Below are positions 35,461 through 45,030 of a stretch of 64,000 bases of DNA, one piece after another (within the stretch, counting starts at the first letter, position 1; the number at the start of each line of letters is the position of its first letter). Under the pieces are notes generated by a model that saw only the letters and a program-made list of their open reading frames with translations, was not told the origin of the DNA and ran no database searches. Position numbers and translations under genes: made by a program. The DNA is taken from assembly GCA_903907995.1 (NCBI GenBank), contig CAIVQH010000041.1:62001-126000 (forward strand), in the 5' to 3' direction. Origin of the DNA: an uncultured Verrucomicrobiota bacterium (GTDB lineage: Bacteria; Verrucomicrobiota; Verrucomicrobiia; Limisphaerales; UBA9464).

Positions 35461-36096
35461 ACAACACGCTTGCAAAACAACGGACAGTCGGAAACCAAGA
35501 CCAAGCTGGTCGAGGCCGGGATCCGGCTCATGCGGGCCAAGGGCTACAACGCCACGACCGTGGACGACATCTGCGGAGCGGCGGGCATGACGAAAGGGGC
35601 CTTTTTCCACTACTTCAAGAGCAAGGAAGACATTGCCCGGTCGGCCATTGAGAGCTTCCGCGACGGCAAGTCCGAGGAGTTTCAGAACGCCCCCTTCCGC
35701 AAGCTGGAAGATCCCCTCGCCCGCCTGCATGGCCGCGTGGATTTCGTAAAGGCGTCCGTGGGCGGTCCCGAGCGCCTTACCAAAGGCTGCCTGGTCGGCG
35801 TGATGGCTCAGGAGGTCTCCCTGACCCACCCCGAACTGCGCGGCCTCTGCCAGCAGGCGTTCGCGAGGATTTCCGAGGAAGTGACGCGCGATCTGGCCCT
35901 GGCCAAGGACGCCTACGCCCCTCAGACCGACTTTGATCCGGCCAGCGTGGCGCGGTTCTACGTCTCGATCTTTCAGGGCTCCTCCATGATGGCCAAGGCC
36001 TCGGATACCAACACCGTGCTGATGGACAACATGGAGCACTTCCGGCGCTACCTGAATTTTCTCTTCGCCCCTGCCAACCCGGCATCAGCCAAGTAA
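35458..36096 (+). CDS. TetR/AcrR family transcriptional repressor
   Basis: The 212-residue regulator has an N-terminal TetR helix-turn-helix (LVEAGIRLMRAKGYNATTVD, DICGAAGMTKGAFFHYFKSK) and a helical ligand-binding domain. The ATG sits inside its own palindromic operator and has no Shine-Dalgarno sequence, so the message may be leaderless or nearly so. The next in-frame Met is inside the DNA-binding domain and cannot be the start. A matching operator precedes the downstream EmrA-like gene, so the likely targets are itself and the efflux operon. Inducer unknown. Confidence 0.95.
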   Translation: MTTRLQNNGQSETKTKLVEAGIRLMRAKGYNATTVDDICGAAGMTKGAFFHYFKSKEDIARSAIESFRDGKSEEFQNAPFRKLEDPLARLHGRVDFVKASVGGPERLTKGCLVGVMAQEVSLTHPELRGLCQQAFARISEEVTRDLALAKDAYAPQTDFDPASVARFYVSIFQGSSMMAKASDTNTVLMDNMEHFRRYLNFLFAPANPASAK

Positions 36097-36172
36097 ATCC
36101 GGCGCGCTTCTCCCCACTCCTTACCTTCCATGAACGCTACGAAAATCTCTTTGTCGAAGTTTTGCTCAAATT

Positions 36173-36194
36173 ACATACCGACTGGTTTGTATGT
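36173..36194. promoter_or_regulatory. Second TetR operator, upstream of the efflux operon
   Basis: The 22-bp palindrome starts ACATACCGACTGGT and ends GTATGT, with perfect 6-bp outer arms. The core CATACCGACTGGT equals the reverse complement of the tetR operator at 35448-35460. It lies 150 bp before the EmrA-like start, at promoter distance. Confidence 0.7.
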
Positions 36195-36344
36195 TCATTG
36201 CCAAACTTGGCTCGCTCGGACTCGGGTCAGCGAAATGCGGACCGCCGAGTCTGGATTCCGAACGCACGCCTCCTTCCGGCTGACCCGGACTACCTGGGAC
36301 GCCACCCACTGATTTCCAAGTAACACCATCAACCACTCCGCACC

Positions 36345-37544
36345 ATGAATGCCATCACCCTGAATTCCATCCCGCTGGTGAGCCAAATCCAGCGCGCCAC
36401 CCTGGCCCCCACCCCAACTATCCCCGCCGCCCGCAATGGCACCGAGCGTCCCGTCAGCCCGGCTCCGGAGCAGATCGCACCCAGCCCGAAGCGCCGTCCA
36501 TCCGGCAAGCAGATGGTGCTCGGCGCGCTCGTGCTCGCTGCCGCGCTCGGCGGGGCGAAGCTCGGGCACCACTGGTGGACCGAGGGACGCTTCATCGAGA
36601 GCACCGACGACGCCTATGTGGGTGGGGACGTGACGGTGATCGCGCCGAAGGTCTCCGGCTTCATTGCCGAGGTGGCGGTGGGTGACAACCAGTCCGTCCA
36701 TGCCGGGGATCTTCTCCTGCGGCTCGACGACCGGGACTATCGCGCAGCCCTGGCCAAGGCCGAGGCCGTGGTGGCCACGCGGCAGGCGGCGCTCGGCAAT
36801 CTGGACGCCACGCGCCACCTACAGGAGGCGATGGTCGCGCAGGCCGAGGCCGAGATCAGCTCGGCCGAAGCCGAGACCAGCCGGGCGCACGACGATGTGG
36901 TCCGCTATGCGAAGCTGTCGCAGGGCGCGGCGGTCTCGGTGCAGAGCTTTCAGAAGGCCGAAGCGGACTACAAACAGGCCCTTGCCGCCGGCGAACGGAC
37001 GCGCGCAGGCCTGGCCGCCGCGCAACGCCGGCTTGAGGTGATCGCGACGGAAAAGCAGGAGGCGCAGGCCGCCCTCGAACAGGCGAACGCCGAGCGGGAT
37101 CTCGCCCGGCTCAATGTGGGCTACACGGAACTGCGCGCCCCCATCGATGGCATCGTGGGCAACCGCAGCGCCCGGGCCGGCGCGTATGCGTCCATCGGTT
37201 CCCAAATGATCTCGCTGGTGCCCTCACACGGCCTTTGGATTGATGCGAACTACAAGGAGAGCCAACTCGCTCAGCCCCGGCCGGGTTCACCGGCGACGGT
37301 CCGGGTGGATTCCCTGCCGGGCCGCGAATTTCGCGGGCACGTGATCAGCGTGGCCCCGGCGACCGGGGCGCAGTTCAGTGTGCTGCCGCCCGAGAACGCG
37401 ACTGGCAACTTCACCAAGATCGTGCAGCGCGTGGCCGTGCGGATCGTGCTGGATGACGAAGCCGCCACCTGTGGCCAGTTACGGCCGGGCCTCTCCGTCA
37501 CCGCCGAAGTCGATGGCCGCAGCCACGGCACCTCCACGCTGTAA
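36345..37544 (+). CDS. HlyD/EmrA-type membrane fusion protein
   Basis: Periplasmic adaptor of a tripartite efflux pump, linking an MFS exporter to an outer-membrane channel. The 399-residue protein has a cytosolic N-terminus, one membrane helix (about 57-72, MVLGALVLAAALGGAK), the biotinyl-like half motif DAYVGGDVTVIAPKVSGFIA, and a long coiled-coil hairpin (about 120-260). The second lipoyl half is YTELRAPIDGIVGNRSARAG and the beta-barrel part WIDANYKESQLA. It is first in the operon after the TetR operator. The next gene begins 21 bp downstream. Confidence 0.94.
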   Translation: MNAITLNSIPLVSQIQRATLAPTPTIPAARNGTERPVSPAPEQIAPSPKRRPSGKQMVLGALVLAAALGGAKLGHHWWTEGRFIESTDDAYVGGDVTVIAPKVSGFIAEVAVGDNQSVHAGDLLLRLDDRDYRAALAKAEAVVATRQAALGNLDATRHLQEAMVAQAEAEISSAEAETSRAHDDVVRYAKLSQGAAVSVQSFQKAEADYKQALAAGERTRAGLAAAQRRLEVIATEKQEAQAALEQANAERDLARLNVGYTELRAPIDGIVGNRSARAGAYASIGSQMISLVPSHGLWIDANYKESQLAQPRPGSPATVRVDSLPGREFRGHVISVAPATGAQFSVLPPENATGNFTKIVQRVAVRIVLDDEAATCGQLRPGLSVTAEVDGRSHGTSTL

Positions 37545-37565
37545 ATCACCCAACTCATCACTGCC

Positions 37566-38666
37566 ATGAACACAGCCGCCGACCAGACCGCAGAATTGCC
37601 ACTCCGCACGAAGGTCTTCGCCTTTGCGGTGATGTGCGTGGGTCTTTTCATCGCCCTGCTCGACATCCAGATCGTGTCGGCCTCGCTCGCCGACATCGGC
37701 GGCGGTCTGTCCGCCAGCCATGACGAGGTCGCCTGGGTGCAGACCAGCTACCTGATCGCCGAGATCATTGTCATCCCGCTCTCGGGCTGGCTTTCGCGGG
37801 TGATGTCCACGCGGTGGCTGTTCAGCATCTCCGCGATCGGCTTCACCGCAGCGAGCCTGCTGTGCGGCTGGGCGTGGGACATCCGGAGCATGATCATTTT
37901 CCGTGCGTTGCAGGGCTTTCTGGGCGGCTCGATGATTCCCACGGTCTTCACCTCGGCCTTCTTCTATTTCAAGGGTCATCAGCGCGTGGTGGCGGCCGCC
38001 GTCATCGGTGCGCTCGCCTCGCTGGCGCCGACGCTGGGGCCGACGGTAGGCGGTTGGATCACGGATCATTCCTCCTGGCACTGGCTGTTCTTCATCAACC
38101 TCGTCCCGGGCACCTTCGTCGCAGTGGTGGTGCCGCTGCTGGTCCGCATTGACCAGGCCGATTTCTCGCTCCTGCGCGGAGCAGACTATATCGGAATGCT
38201 GCTGATGGGTGTCTGCCTCGGGTGTCTGGAATACACTCTTGAAGAAGGCCCCCGGTGGAACTGGTTCGAGGACCGCGTGATCTTGACGACCGCGTGGGTG
38301 TCGGTGCTGTCCGGCCTCGCCTTCGTGTGGCGCGGACTGAACTTCAAGAACCCGATCGTGGAGCTGCGCGCGCTGACCGACCTCAACTTCGCGTTGGGTT
38401 GCCTCTTCTCCTTCGTGGGCGGGGTCGGGATCTTCGCGACCATCTACCTCACGCCGCTGTTCCTGGGCCGGGTGCAGGGCTACAGCGCATTGCAGATCGG
38501 GCTCGCGGTGTTTTCCACCGGCGTGTTCCAGCTGCTGGCAATCCCCTTTTACGCCATGCTCGCGAAGCGGTTTGATCTGCGCTGGTTGCTGATGTTCGGG
38601 CTGCCCGGGTGGAACAGTCGCGCGCCACGGCCCGTGTCGCGCGCTCGGCGTTGCTGCCGAATCTGA
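37566..38666 (+). pseudogene. Truncated DHA2-family MFS drug exporter (EmrB-like), fused to foreign 3' sequence
   Basis: The first 346 or so residues are a good DHA2/EmrB transporter: VGLFIALLDIQIVSASLADI, WVQTSYLIAEIIVIPLSGWL, RALQGFLGGSMIPTVF, TLGPTVGGWITDHSSWHWLF. About ten membrane helices are visible. At about 38600 the MFS sequence stops (LLMFGL) and the DNA continues in another frame as the interior of a NodT-type outer-membrane factor, leaving an 18-residue out-of-frame tail. EmrB-type proteins have about 14 helices and 500-530 residues, so a third is missing. This is a deletion spanning the emrB 3' end and the start of the next gene, or an assembly join. The product should be inactive. 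Confidence 0.85.
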
Positions 38667-39798
38667 ACGCCGACCCCAGCTTCAGCCGGCAGGGCTATTC
38701 GCCGAACAAAGTCCCCACCTTCGGCAATCTCACAGTGAACACCTTCAGCGCGCCGCTGGATCTCAGCTATGAGGTGGACCTGTGGGGCCGCGTCCGGCGC
38801 GGCTTCGAGAGCGCCCGTGACGAGGCCCAGGCTTCCGTGGCGGCGCTGAACACAGTCCTGCTCACCCTGCAGGCCGATGTGGCGGAGAACTATTTCACGC
38901 TGCGCGCCCTCGATGCCGAAATCGCGACCGTGGCCGGCAACGTGAATCTGCGCCGCGAACAGGTCCGGCTCGTCCGCTTCCGGGAACAGAACGGCCTTGG
39001 CAATGCGCTGGAGATAGCCCAGGCGGAAACCGAACTCGCCAACGCCGATGCGGAATCGGCCAGCCTGGCGAAACACCGGGATGAGCTGGAGAACGCCATC
39101 GCCATTCTGGTCGGGTCCAATCCGTCCGGCTTCCGGCTCGCCGCCCTTACGGAGGCAGGCTGGAAAGTGCAGCCGCCGGAAATTCCGGCCGGTTTGCCCG
39201 CCGATTTGCTGGAGCGTCGCCCGGACGTCTCCGAGGCCGAACGGCAACTGGCCGCCGCCAACGCGAAGATCGGCATCGCGAAGGCCGCCTTCTTCCCCGT
39301 ACTCACGCTAACCGGCTCTGGCGGCTTCCTGAGCGCGGACGCCGACACGCTGTTCAACTGGAACAGCCGCACCTGGTCCATCGGACCCAGCCTGTCCCTC
39401 CCGATCTTTGCGGGGGTCGGAACCGCGCCAATTTCCACCGCGCGCAGGCCGCTTATGAGGAATCGGTCGCGCACTATCGTGAACGGGTGCTCGTCGCCTT
39501 CGGTGAAGTCGAGAGCAGCTTGTCCGGCATCCGCCACCTATCGGAACGGGCCGGTGCCCAGGATCGCGCCGTGGCCAATTCACGTCGGGCGGCCCAGCTT
39601 GCGGACGACCGTTACCGGTCGGGCGCCTCCGGCTATCTCGAAGTCGTCGATGCGAATCGCGAAGCGCTGACCACGGAGCGCGCCAGCGCGCTCCTCAACG
39701 GACAGCGTCTGGTCGCCACGGTGCAGCTCATCAAGGCCCTCGGTGGCGGTTGGAATGAGCGCGAGTTGTTCGCCGGCGTCACCAACCATCGGCGGTAA
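38603..39798 (+). pseudogene. NodT-type outer-membrane efflux protein, N-terminus deleted and frameshifted
   Basis: The frame begins abruptly at ARVEQSRATARVARSALLPN, which is roughly residue 85-90 in NodT-family proteins. The signal, lipobox and first helix are missing. It then matches well (LDLSYEVDLWGRVRRGFESA; LLERRPDVSEAERQLAAANA; SIGPSLSLPIFAG). At a run of five G (39412-39416) the frame is lost. Adding one G restores GGRNRANFHRAQAAYEESVA and links to the C-terminal part in the other frame (39487-39798: EVESSLSGIRHLSERAGAQD, ending WNERELFAGVTNHRR). The total of about 398 codons plus the lost N-terminus equals the family length. The gene is inactive as read. Confidence 0.88.
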
Positions 39799-39848
39799 GC
39801 GTCAACCTCAGCGTACGAAATACGTCACCATCTCACCAAAGAGTCTTT

Positions 39849-40379
39849 ATGAACCGTATCACCCAGCTCATTCCCACTGAAACCACCGGCAAAACGCGGC
39901 AGCTCCTGGAGGGGGTGCAGGCCAAGGCCGGGTCCGTACCCAACATGTTCCGCGTGCTGGCCAACTCGCCTGCCGCCCTGGATGCGTATCTCAGCTTCAG
40001 CGGCGCGATCGCCGCCGGAACACTCGGTGGCAAGGTGCGAGAACTGGTCTCGCTGACCGTCTCGGAGGAGAACCACTGCACGTATTGTCTCAGCGCCCAC
40101 AGCTTTTTTGCGCAGAAGCGCGGCATCAGCGACCCAGAAATTGCCGACGCGCGCCAGGCGGTGGCGACCACTCCGAAAACTGACGCCGTGCTCAAGCTCG
40201 CCCAAGCCATCACGACGGATCGCGGACAGGTCAGTGATGAAACGCTCGCCGCCGCCCGTGCTGCCGGACTGACCGACGGCGAGATCATGGAAGTGACTGC
40301 CACCGTCGCCCTCTGCACCTTTACAAACTACGTGAACCTGGTCGCCCGCAAGGTGTTGGATTTTCCCGAGGCAAAGTGA
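39849..40379 (+). CDS. AhpD-like / carboxymuconolactone decarboxylase family protein
   Basis: The 176-residue protein has the alkylhydroperoxidase D-like active site EENHCTYCLSAHSFF, with Cys77, Cys80 and His84 as in CxxC...H. The family includes peroxidase-related and carboxymuconolactone decarboxylase-like enzymes; the CxxC points to thiol peroxidase chemistry. TVALCTFTNYVNLVARKVLD closes the domain. It lies 50 bp after the broken efflux operon on the same strand and may share its control by the TetR protein. Confidence 0.92.
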   Translation: MNRITQLIPTETTGKTRQLLEGVQAKAGSVPNMFRVLANSPAALDAYLSFSGAIAAGTLGGKVRELVSLTVSEENHCTYCLSAHSFFAQKRGISDPEIADARQAVATTPKTDAVLKLAQAITTDRGQVSDETLAAARAAGLTDGEIMEVTATVALCTFTNYVNLVARKVLDFPEAK

Positions 40380-40430
40380 GGCATCCCGGGCCGCCTCCGG
40401 TCATCCGGAGACAAATCGTTTACGGCCCCG

Positions 40431-40468
40431 TTACAAGTCGGCGGCAATGCCTTACAGCATTGCCGTAA
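40431..40468. other. Perfect hairpin downstream of the AhpD-like gene
   Basis: Arms cggcaatgc (40442-40450) and gcattgccg (40457-40465) pair perfectly around cttaca. Outer gttac/gtaac (40431-40435, 40464-40468) nearly extends the stem. No T-tract follows. It could be a weak terminator for the AhpD-like gene or a protein-binding palindrome before the next gene. Confidence 0.4.
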
Positions 40469-40543
40469 CTTCGTGGCCGGTGACAGCATCTGGCTGCCTC
40501 GGATGATCCGATTGGATCGGTCCTTCGACCCGGGGAAATCATC

Positions 40544-41323
40544 ATGCGCGGCTTTTATCAGCAGCCCAAGTGGAGCCAGGTGGGATTGGCTTCCCTGCTC
40601 GCCCTGAGCTTCTTCGCGGTCTGGCTGGGACTGTTGGTCAGCCTGCCGCTCTGGCTGTGGTTGACCCTGTTTCCGCTGTGCGTCTTTCACTTCATGCTGG
40701 CCATGACGCCCTGGCTGCGTTGGGGCGGCGTCTTCATCTATCACTCGGCGATGTTGCGCGCGTTCACGCCCCGGGGCGGGGTCTGTGACCTGCATACAGG
40801 CACGGTCTTTGACTACGTGGCCAACTTTGGCTGGAACGGCTGGGGACCCGTGGCCTGCCGGAAAATCATGGCCTCCATCGTGGAAGGCCTGGCCGTCATT
40901 GGTGAGGAAATCCAAACCGGCCGGATGCCCGCGGATACGCAGGTGCAACTGACCTCGTACTTTGTCAGGCCCGAAACTCTCCAGCGCTACGGATTCCGCA
41001 CCGGCCCGCCCGACCGGATCTACTGGTTCAACTCGGTGCTGAGCCTGTTCAACATCGTGCTGATGTACTGCTACGCCCGGGGCCGCGTCGGTTTTCCGGC
41101 GCTGCACCAGGCCCGAAAAGCCGTGATCAGCGGACCCGATCTGGTGCGAGCCCTCCCCGCCCTGCGGGCACTGTCACGGCGCCTGGAACGGGACTGCCGA
41201 CCCGAAGCCTCCACCACCACGTCCGCCCTATCACCCCGAAACTGGCCGGCCCCGGGCACTGCCCGTGCGGGCACGCTGCCCCGCGATCAGGTCTATGTGA
41301 CCAAGGGGTTTGCCCGGAGGTAG
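40544..41323 (+). CDS. Hypothetical membrane protein
   Basis: The 259-residue protein has two hydrophobic helices near the N-terminus (VGLASLLALSFFAVWLGLLV, PLWLWLTLFPLCVFHFMLAM) and possibly a third around 165-180 (WFNSVLSLFNIVLMYCYARG). A soluble part rich in Arg follows. A purine-rich 'ggggaaa' precedes the ATG. I do not recognise a family or role. The codon pattern and hydrophobic arrangement favour a real gene. Confidence 0.65.
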   Translation: MRGFYQQPKWSQVGLASLLALSFFAVWLGLLVSLPLWLWLTLFPLCVFHFMLAMTPWLRWGGVFIYHSAMLRAFTPRGGVCDLHTGTVFDYVANFGWNGWGPVACRKIMASIVEGLAVIGEEIQTGRMPADTQVQLTSYFVRPETLQRYGFRTGPPDRIYWFNSVLSLFNIVLMYCYARGRVGFPALHQARKAVISGPDLVRALPALRALSRRLERDCRPEASTTTSALSPRNWPAPGTARAGTLPRDQVYVTKGFARR

Positions 41324-41360
41324 GCAAACCGCCAGCCGGTCAGGGGGCTGCCCGCGTCGA

Positions 41361-41687
41361 TCAAGGCTCGCCGGGGCTGATGGGATGATCCCACTCCCAG
41401 CGGCAGCGTCCTTCCAAGGCAAAGCCAGTCACAATTCCGGCTGCCCCGGTGGCAACACCAAACAATCCCATATCCCACACGGTCTGGAACGAATTTTTAA
41501 GCGGCCTGAATTCTCCGGTGAATCCCGGTCTTTCACCGGTCACTCGACCTTTTTTGGCGTCGAGATATATTCGGAAAACCTGCCCCGCAGCCATGAACAG
41601 GGTGAGCCCGATGGCCTCCATCGCCCGGACGTCAGATTTGAATGCCCTGGCGACAAAAACTCCGATGAGGCCTCCGACAAGGAGCAT
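41361..41687 (-). CDS. Small hypothetical membrane protein
   Basis: The 108-residue protein begins with a hydrophobic helix (MLLVGGLIGVFVARAF) and has at least two more apolar stretches (AIGLTLFMAAGQVFRIYLDA, GLFGVATGAAGIVTGFALEG). A good ribosome site 'aagagg' lies 8 bases before the ATG. A longer ORF on the other strand over the same bases (41310-41861) has no such features and I rejected it. Function unknown. Confidence 0.55.
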   Translation of the reverse strand: MLLVGGLIGVFVARAFKSDVRAMEAIGLTLFMAAGQVFRIYLDAKKGRVTGERPGFTGEFRPLKNSFQTVWDMGLFGVATGAAGIVTGFALEGRCRWEWDHPISPGEP

Positions 41688-41822
41688 GCCGCCCTCTTGA
41701 CCATTACCCCAGGGTTAACTGGGTCCGTTTTTGTACTCATAGATCCAAGTGAGCTGCTCAGTTCTTCCTTGAGCGAAGCTTTGACCAAGATTGGTGCAAT
41801 TCGAAGGGTTGAGAATTGGAAA

Positions 41823-41848
41823 GGCCGCCCCGGTTTCCCGGGGCGGCC
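41823..41848 (-). terminator. Intrinsic terminator of ppdK
   Basis: An 11-bp GC-only stem (ggccgccccgg with its complement) with a 4-nt loop is followed in the minus direction by a short T run. It lies 38 bp beyond the ppdK stop codon. Confidence 0.85.
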
Positions 41849-41885
41849 CATGTCTGGATGACGCTTATGGCGTCACCCGGTCAAA

Positions 41886-44648
41886 TCACTTCTTCTTCGC
41901 GGGCTTGGCCGAGGCCTTGGCCTTGGCGGCGGCGCGCTTTTCCTCGATCGCGGCCTGGGCGGCGGCAAGGCGGGCGACGGGCACGCGATACGGCGAGCAG
42001 CTCACGTAGGTCAGGCCGACCTTGTGGCAGAACTTCACGGAATCGGGGTCGCCGCCGTGTTCACCGCAGATGCCGAGCTTGATGCCGGGGCGGGTCGCAT
42101 TGCCCTTCTCGCAGGCGATCTTGACGAGCTGGCCCACGCCAGTCTGGTCGATCGAGGCGAACGGGTTCTTCTTCACGATCTCGTTCTCGGTGTACGCACC
42201 GAGGAAGGAGCCGGAGTCGTCACGCGACATGCCGAGGCAGGTCTGGGTGAGGTCGTTCGTGCCGAAGCTGAAAAACTCGGCGGTCTGCGCGATCTCGTCG
42301 GCCGTGAGGGCGCCGCGCGGGATCTCGATCATGGTGCCGACGCTGTAGGCGATCTTCACCTTCTTCTCCTTCTGCACCAGGGCGGCCACCTCGTGGACGA
42401 TCGCGACCTGCAGATCGAGCTCCTTCTTGAAGCCGACCAGCGGGATCATGATCTCGGGCTTGGCCTTGAAGCCTTCCTTCGTCGCATCGGCGGCGGCCTC
42501 GAGGACGGCGCGGGCCTGCATGCGGGTGATCTCCGGGAACTTGATGCCGAGGCGGCAGCCACGGAAGCCGAGCATCGGGTTGAACTCATGCAGCTCGTGC
42601 ACGCGCGCCATGATCTTCTCGACGGGGATGCCGAGCTTCCGGGCGAGGTCCATCTGCTGCTCCTTGGAGTTCGGGAGGAACTCGTGCAGCGGCGGGTCGA
42701 GGAAGCGGATCGTGGCCGGGTAGCCCTTCAGCGCCTTGAAGATGCCGTGGAAGTCGTCGCGCTGGTATGGGAGGAGCTTGGCCAGGGCGGTTTCGCGGTC
42801 CTTGAGGTTGTCGGCGAGGATCATCTCGCGCATCGCATCAATGCGGTCGCCCTCGAAGAACATGTGCTCAGTGCGGGTCAGGCCGATGCCGACGGCGCCG
42901 AAGGCGATCGCCTGGCGGGTCTGCTCCGGGGTGTCGGCGTTCGTGCGGACCGACATGCGGGTGGAGGCCGAGCACCACTTCATGAGCTGCACGTAGTTTT
43001 TATACTTCTCAGTCTTCTGGGCTTCCTTGTCGTCGCTCAAAAGGCCGGAGATGATCTCCGACGGAGCCGTCTTGATCTGGCCGGCATAGACAAGACCGGA
43101 GGTGCCGTCGATGGAGAGGAAGTCGCCCTCGGCGAACGTCTTGCCGTCGATGGTCGTGGTCTTCTTGTCGTAGTCGATCACGACGCCGGCGGCGCCGCAG
43201 ACGCACACCTTGCCCATCTGGCGCGCGACGAGCGCGGCGTGGGAGGACACACCGCCACGGGCGGTGAGGATGCCTTCCGCGGCGATCATGCCGCGAAGGT
43301 CTTCGGGAGAGGTCTCAATGCGGACGAGCAGAACCTTCTCGCCCTTGTCCGCAGCCTGCACGGCGCGATCGGCGTTGAAGTAGATCTTGCCGGTGGCGGC
43401 GCCGGGGCCGGCCGGGAGACCGGTGGCGATGACCTTGGCCTTCTTGACTTCGGCGAGGTCGAAAATGGGCGCGAGGAGCTGCTCGAGCTGGTCGGCGGGG
43501 TTCCGCAGCACGGCGGTCTCCACGTCGATGAGCTTCTCCTTCACCATGTCGGCGGCGAACTTCAGCGCGGCCGCGGCGGTGCGCTTGCCGTTGCGCGTCT
43601 GGAGCATGAACAGCTTGCCTTCCTGGACCGTGAACTCGATGTCCTGGACGTCCTTGAAATGCTTCTCGAGGGTCTTGCGGACCTGCATCAGCTCGGCGTA
43701 GCTCTTCGGCATCTGGTCCTTGAGCTTGAGCACGGGTTCCGGGGTGCGGACACCGGCAACCACGTCCTCGCCTTGGGCGTTGATGAGGAATTCGCCGTAG
43801 AACTCGTTGATGCCGTTCGCCGGGTTGCGGGTGAAGGCCACGCCGGAACCGGAGGTCTCACCCGTGTTGCCGAACACCATCGCCTGGACGTTGACGGCGG
43901 TTCCCCATTCGGTGGGGATGTTGTACTTGGCGCGATAGACCTTGGCGCGGTCGTTCATCCAGGAGCCGAAGACGGCACCGGCGGCGCCGCGAAGCTGGTC
44001 CCACGGATTGTTGGGGAAGGCCTTGCCGGTGCGTTCCTTGACGAGGGCCTTGAAGCGCTTGACGAGTTCCTTCTGGTCGTCGGCGGTGAGCTTCGAATCC
44101 TCGATGTCGCCGTGATACTTCTCATGCTTGAAGCCCTCGATGACGGTTTCGAACGGCTCATGGTCCTCGCCCTCGCGCTTCTGGACGCCCATGACGACGT
44201 CGCCGTACATCTGGATGAAGCGGCGGTAGCAGTCCCACGCGAAGCGAGGGTTCTTGGTGGCGTTCTCGAGCGCGACGACCGACTGGTCGTTCAGGCCGAG
44301 GTTCAGGATCGTGTCCATCATGCCCGGCATGGAATCACGCGCGCCGGAGCGCACGGCCACGAGCAGCGGCATCCCGGAGGTCGCACCGAACTTCGTGCCC
44401 ATGATCTTCTCCATGTTCACGACGCCGGCTTCCATCTGCGCCTGGAGGACGGCGGGATAGGTGCGCTTGTTGGCGTAGAAATAGGTGCAGACCTCGGTGG
44501 TGATGGTGAAGCCCGGGGGCACCGGCAGGCCGATGCGGGTCATCTCGGCGAGGTTCGCGCCCTTGCCGCCGAGGAGGGCCTTCATGCTGCCGTCGCCGTC
44601 AGCCTTCTTGTTGCCCCAAGTGTAAACGTATTTCGCTGCTTTAGCCAT
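41886..44648 (-). CDS. ppdK: Pyruvate, phosphate dikinase
   Basis: Interconverts pyruvate, ATP and phosphate with phosphoenolpyruvate, AMP and pyrophosphate. The 920 residues match the family (about 870-910) plus a Lys/Ala-rich C-terminal tail ([15 protein letters not shown]). The N-terminal nucleotide domain shows [20 protein letters not shown] and [20 protein letters not shown]. The phospho-His domain has [20 protein letters not shown]. The PEP domain has [24 protein letters not shown] and the catalytic-Cys segment [12 protein letters not shown]. Many relatives have TSH where this has SSH. The phosphorylation-controlling regulator (PDRP) is not in the window. Monocistronic with its own terminator. 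Confidence 0.98.
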   Translation of the reverse strand: MAKAAKYVYTWGNKKADGDGSMKALLGGKGANLAEMTRIGLPVPPGFTITTEVCTYFYANKRTYPAVLQAQMEAGVVNMEKIMGTKFGATSGMPLLVAVRSGARDSMPGMMDTILNLGLNDQSVVALENATKNPRFAWDCYRRFIQMYGDVVMGVQKREGEDHEPFETVIEGFKHEKYHGDIEDSKLTADDQKELVKRFKALVKERTGKAFPNNPWDQLRGAAGAVFGSWMNDRAKVYRAKYNIPTEWGTAVNVQAMVFGNTGETSGSGVAFTRNPANGINEFYGEFLINAQGEDVVAGVRTPEPVLKLKDQMPKSYAELMQVRKTLEKHFKDVQDIEFTVQEGKLFMLQTRNGKRTAAAALKFAADMVKEKLIDVETAVLRNPADQLEQLLAPIFDLAEVKKAKVIATGLPAGPGAATGKIYFNADRAVQAADKGEKVLLVRIETSPEDLRGMIAAEGILTARGGVSSHAALVARQMGKVCVCGAAGVVIDYDKKTTTIDGKTFAEGDFLSIDGTSGLVYAGQIKTAPSEIISGLLSDDKEAQKTEKYKNYVQLMKWCSASTRMSVRTNADTPEQTRQAIAFGAVGIGLTRTEHMFFEGDRIDAMREMILADNLKDRETALAKLLPYQRDDFHGIFKALKGYPATIRFLDPPLHEFLPNSKEQQMDLARKLGIPVEKIMARVHELHEFNPMLGFRGCRLGIKFPEITRMQARAVLEAAADATKEGFKAKPEIMIPLVGFKKELDLQVAIVHEVAALVQKEKKVKIAYSVGTMIEIPRGALTADEIAQTAEFFSFGTNDLTQTCLGMSRDDSGSFLGAYTENEIVKKNPFASIDQTGVGQLVKIACEKGNATRPGIKLGICGEHGGDPDSVKFCHKVGLTYVSCSPYRVPVARLAAAQAAIEEKRAAAKAKASAKPAKKK

Positions 44649-45030
44649 GTGTCGTGATCGTGTTGCTAGTGATGAGCCGGGCGGATGCCGCCGGAAAAGT
44701 GAGGCGGGAAGCTACCAACTGGCCGGGAACCGTCAACGGGTAGTAATCGGAGGCGAGGAAGCGTAACAGAAGGAGACAGGAGGCGCTGGAGCGCGGAGTC
44801 AGGAGTCAGCAGTGCGGAAATCGTGACTCGCGTGTTCTTGCTCATGCTCTTGCTCTTGATCCGCCTTCCCTGCCAATCCGAATCCAAGCTCAATCGGGGG
44901 AGAAAAAGACAAGAGTATGACCAAGAGCAAAAGCAGGACGGGCACTTACTCCCCTGCACTGCTCCCTTTTACCCTGCACCCCTGCTCCGACGCCTTGTAA
45001 CGTTTCGCTTATGAACACAGCCGAGCTGCT
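44649..45030. other. 382-bp intergenic region upstream of ppdK
   Basis: Should carry the ppdK promoter. Contains low-complexity dispersed strings: 'gaaggagacaggaggcgctg' near 44770 (like 29203-29230), and 'catgctcttgctcttgatc' near 44842 with a partly complementary 'accaagagcaaaagcagg' near 44920. No gene, RNA or clear promoter was identified. Confidence 0.5.

Noticed and set aside
41703-41730. Plus-strand terminator (cccag stem, T5 tail)
   Set aside because: The stem is only 5 bp and lies 380 bp past the nearest plus-strand gene end; too weak to call.
41310-41861. 183-residue frame on the plus strand
   Set aside because: Overlaps the small membrane protein gene on the other strand and the ppdK terminator; no hydrophobic or conserved features.
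42024-44657. 877-residue open frame on the plus strand
   Set aside because: It is exactly antisense to ppdK, low in complexity (Gly, Leu, Glu, His, Asp runs), and follows from high GC at third positions of the real gene.
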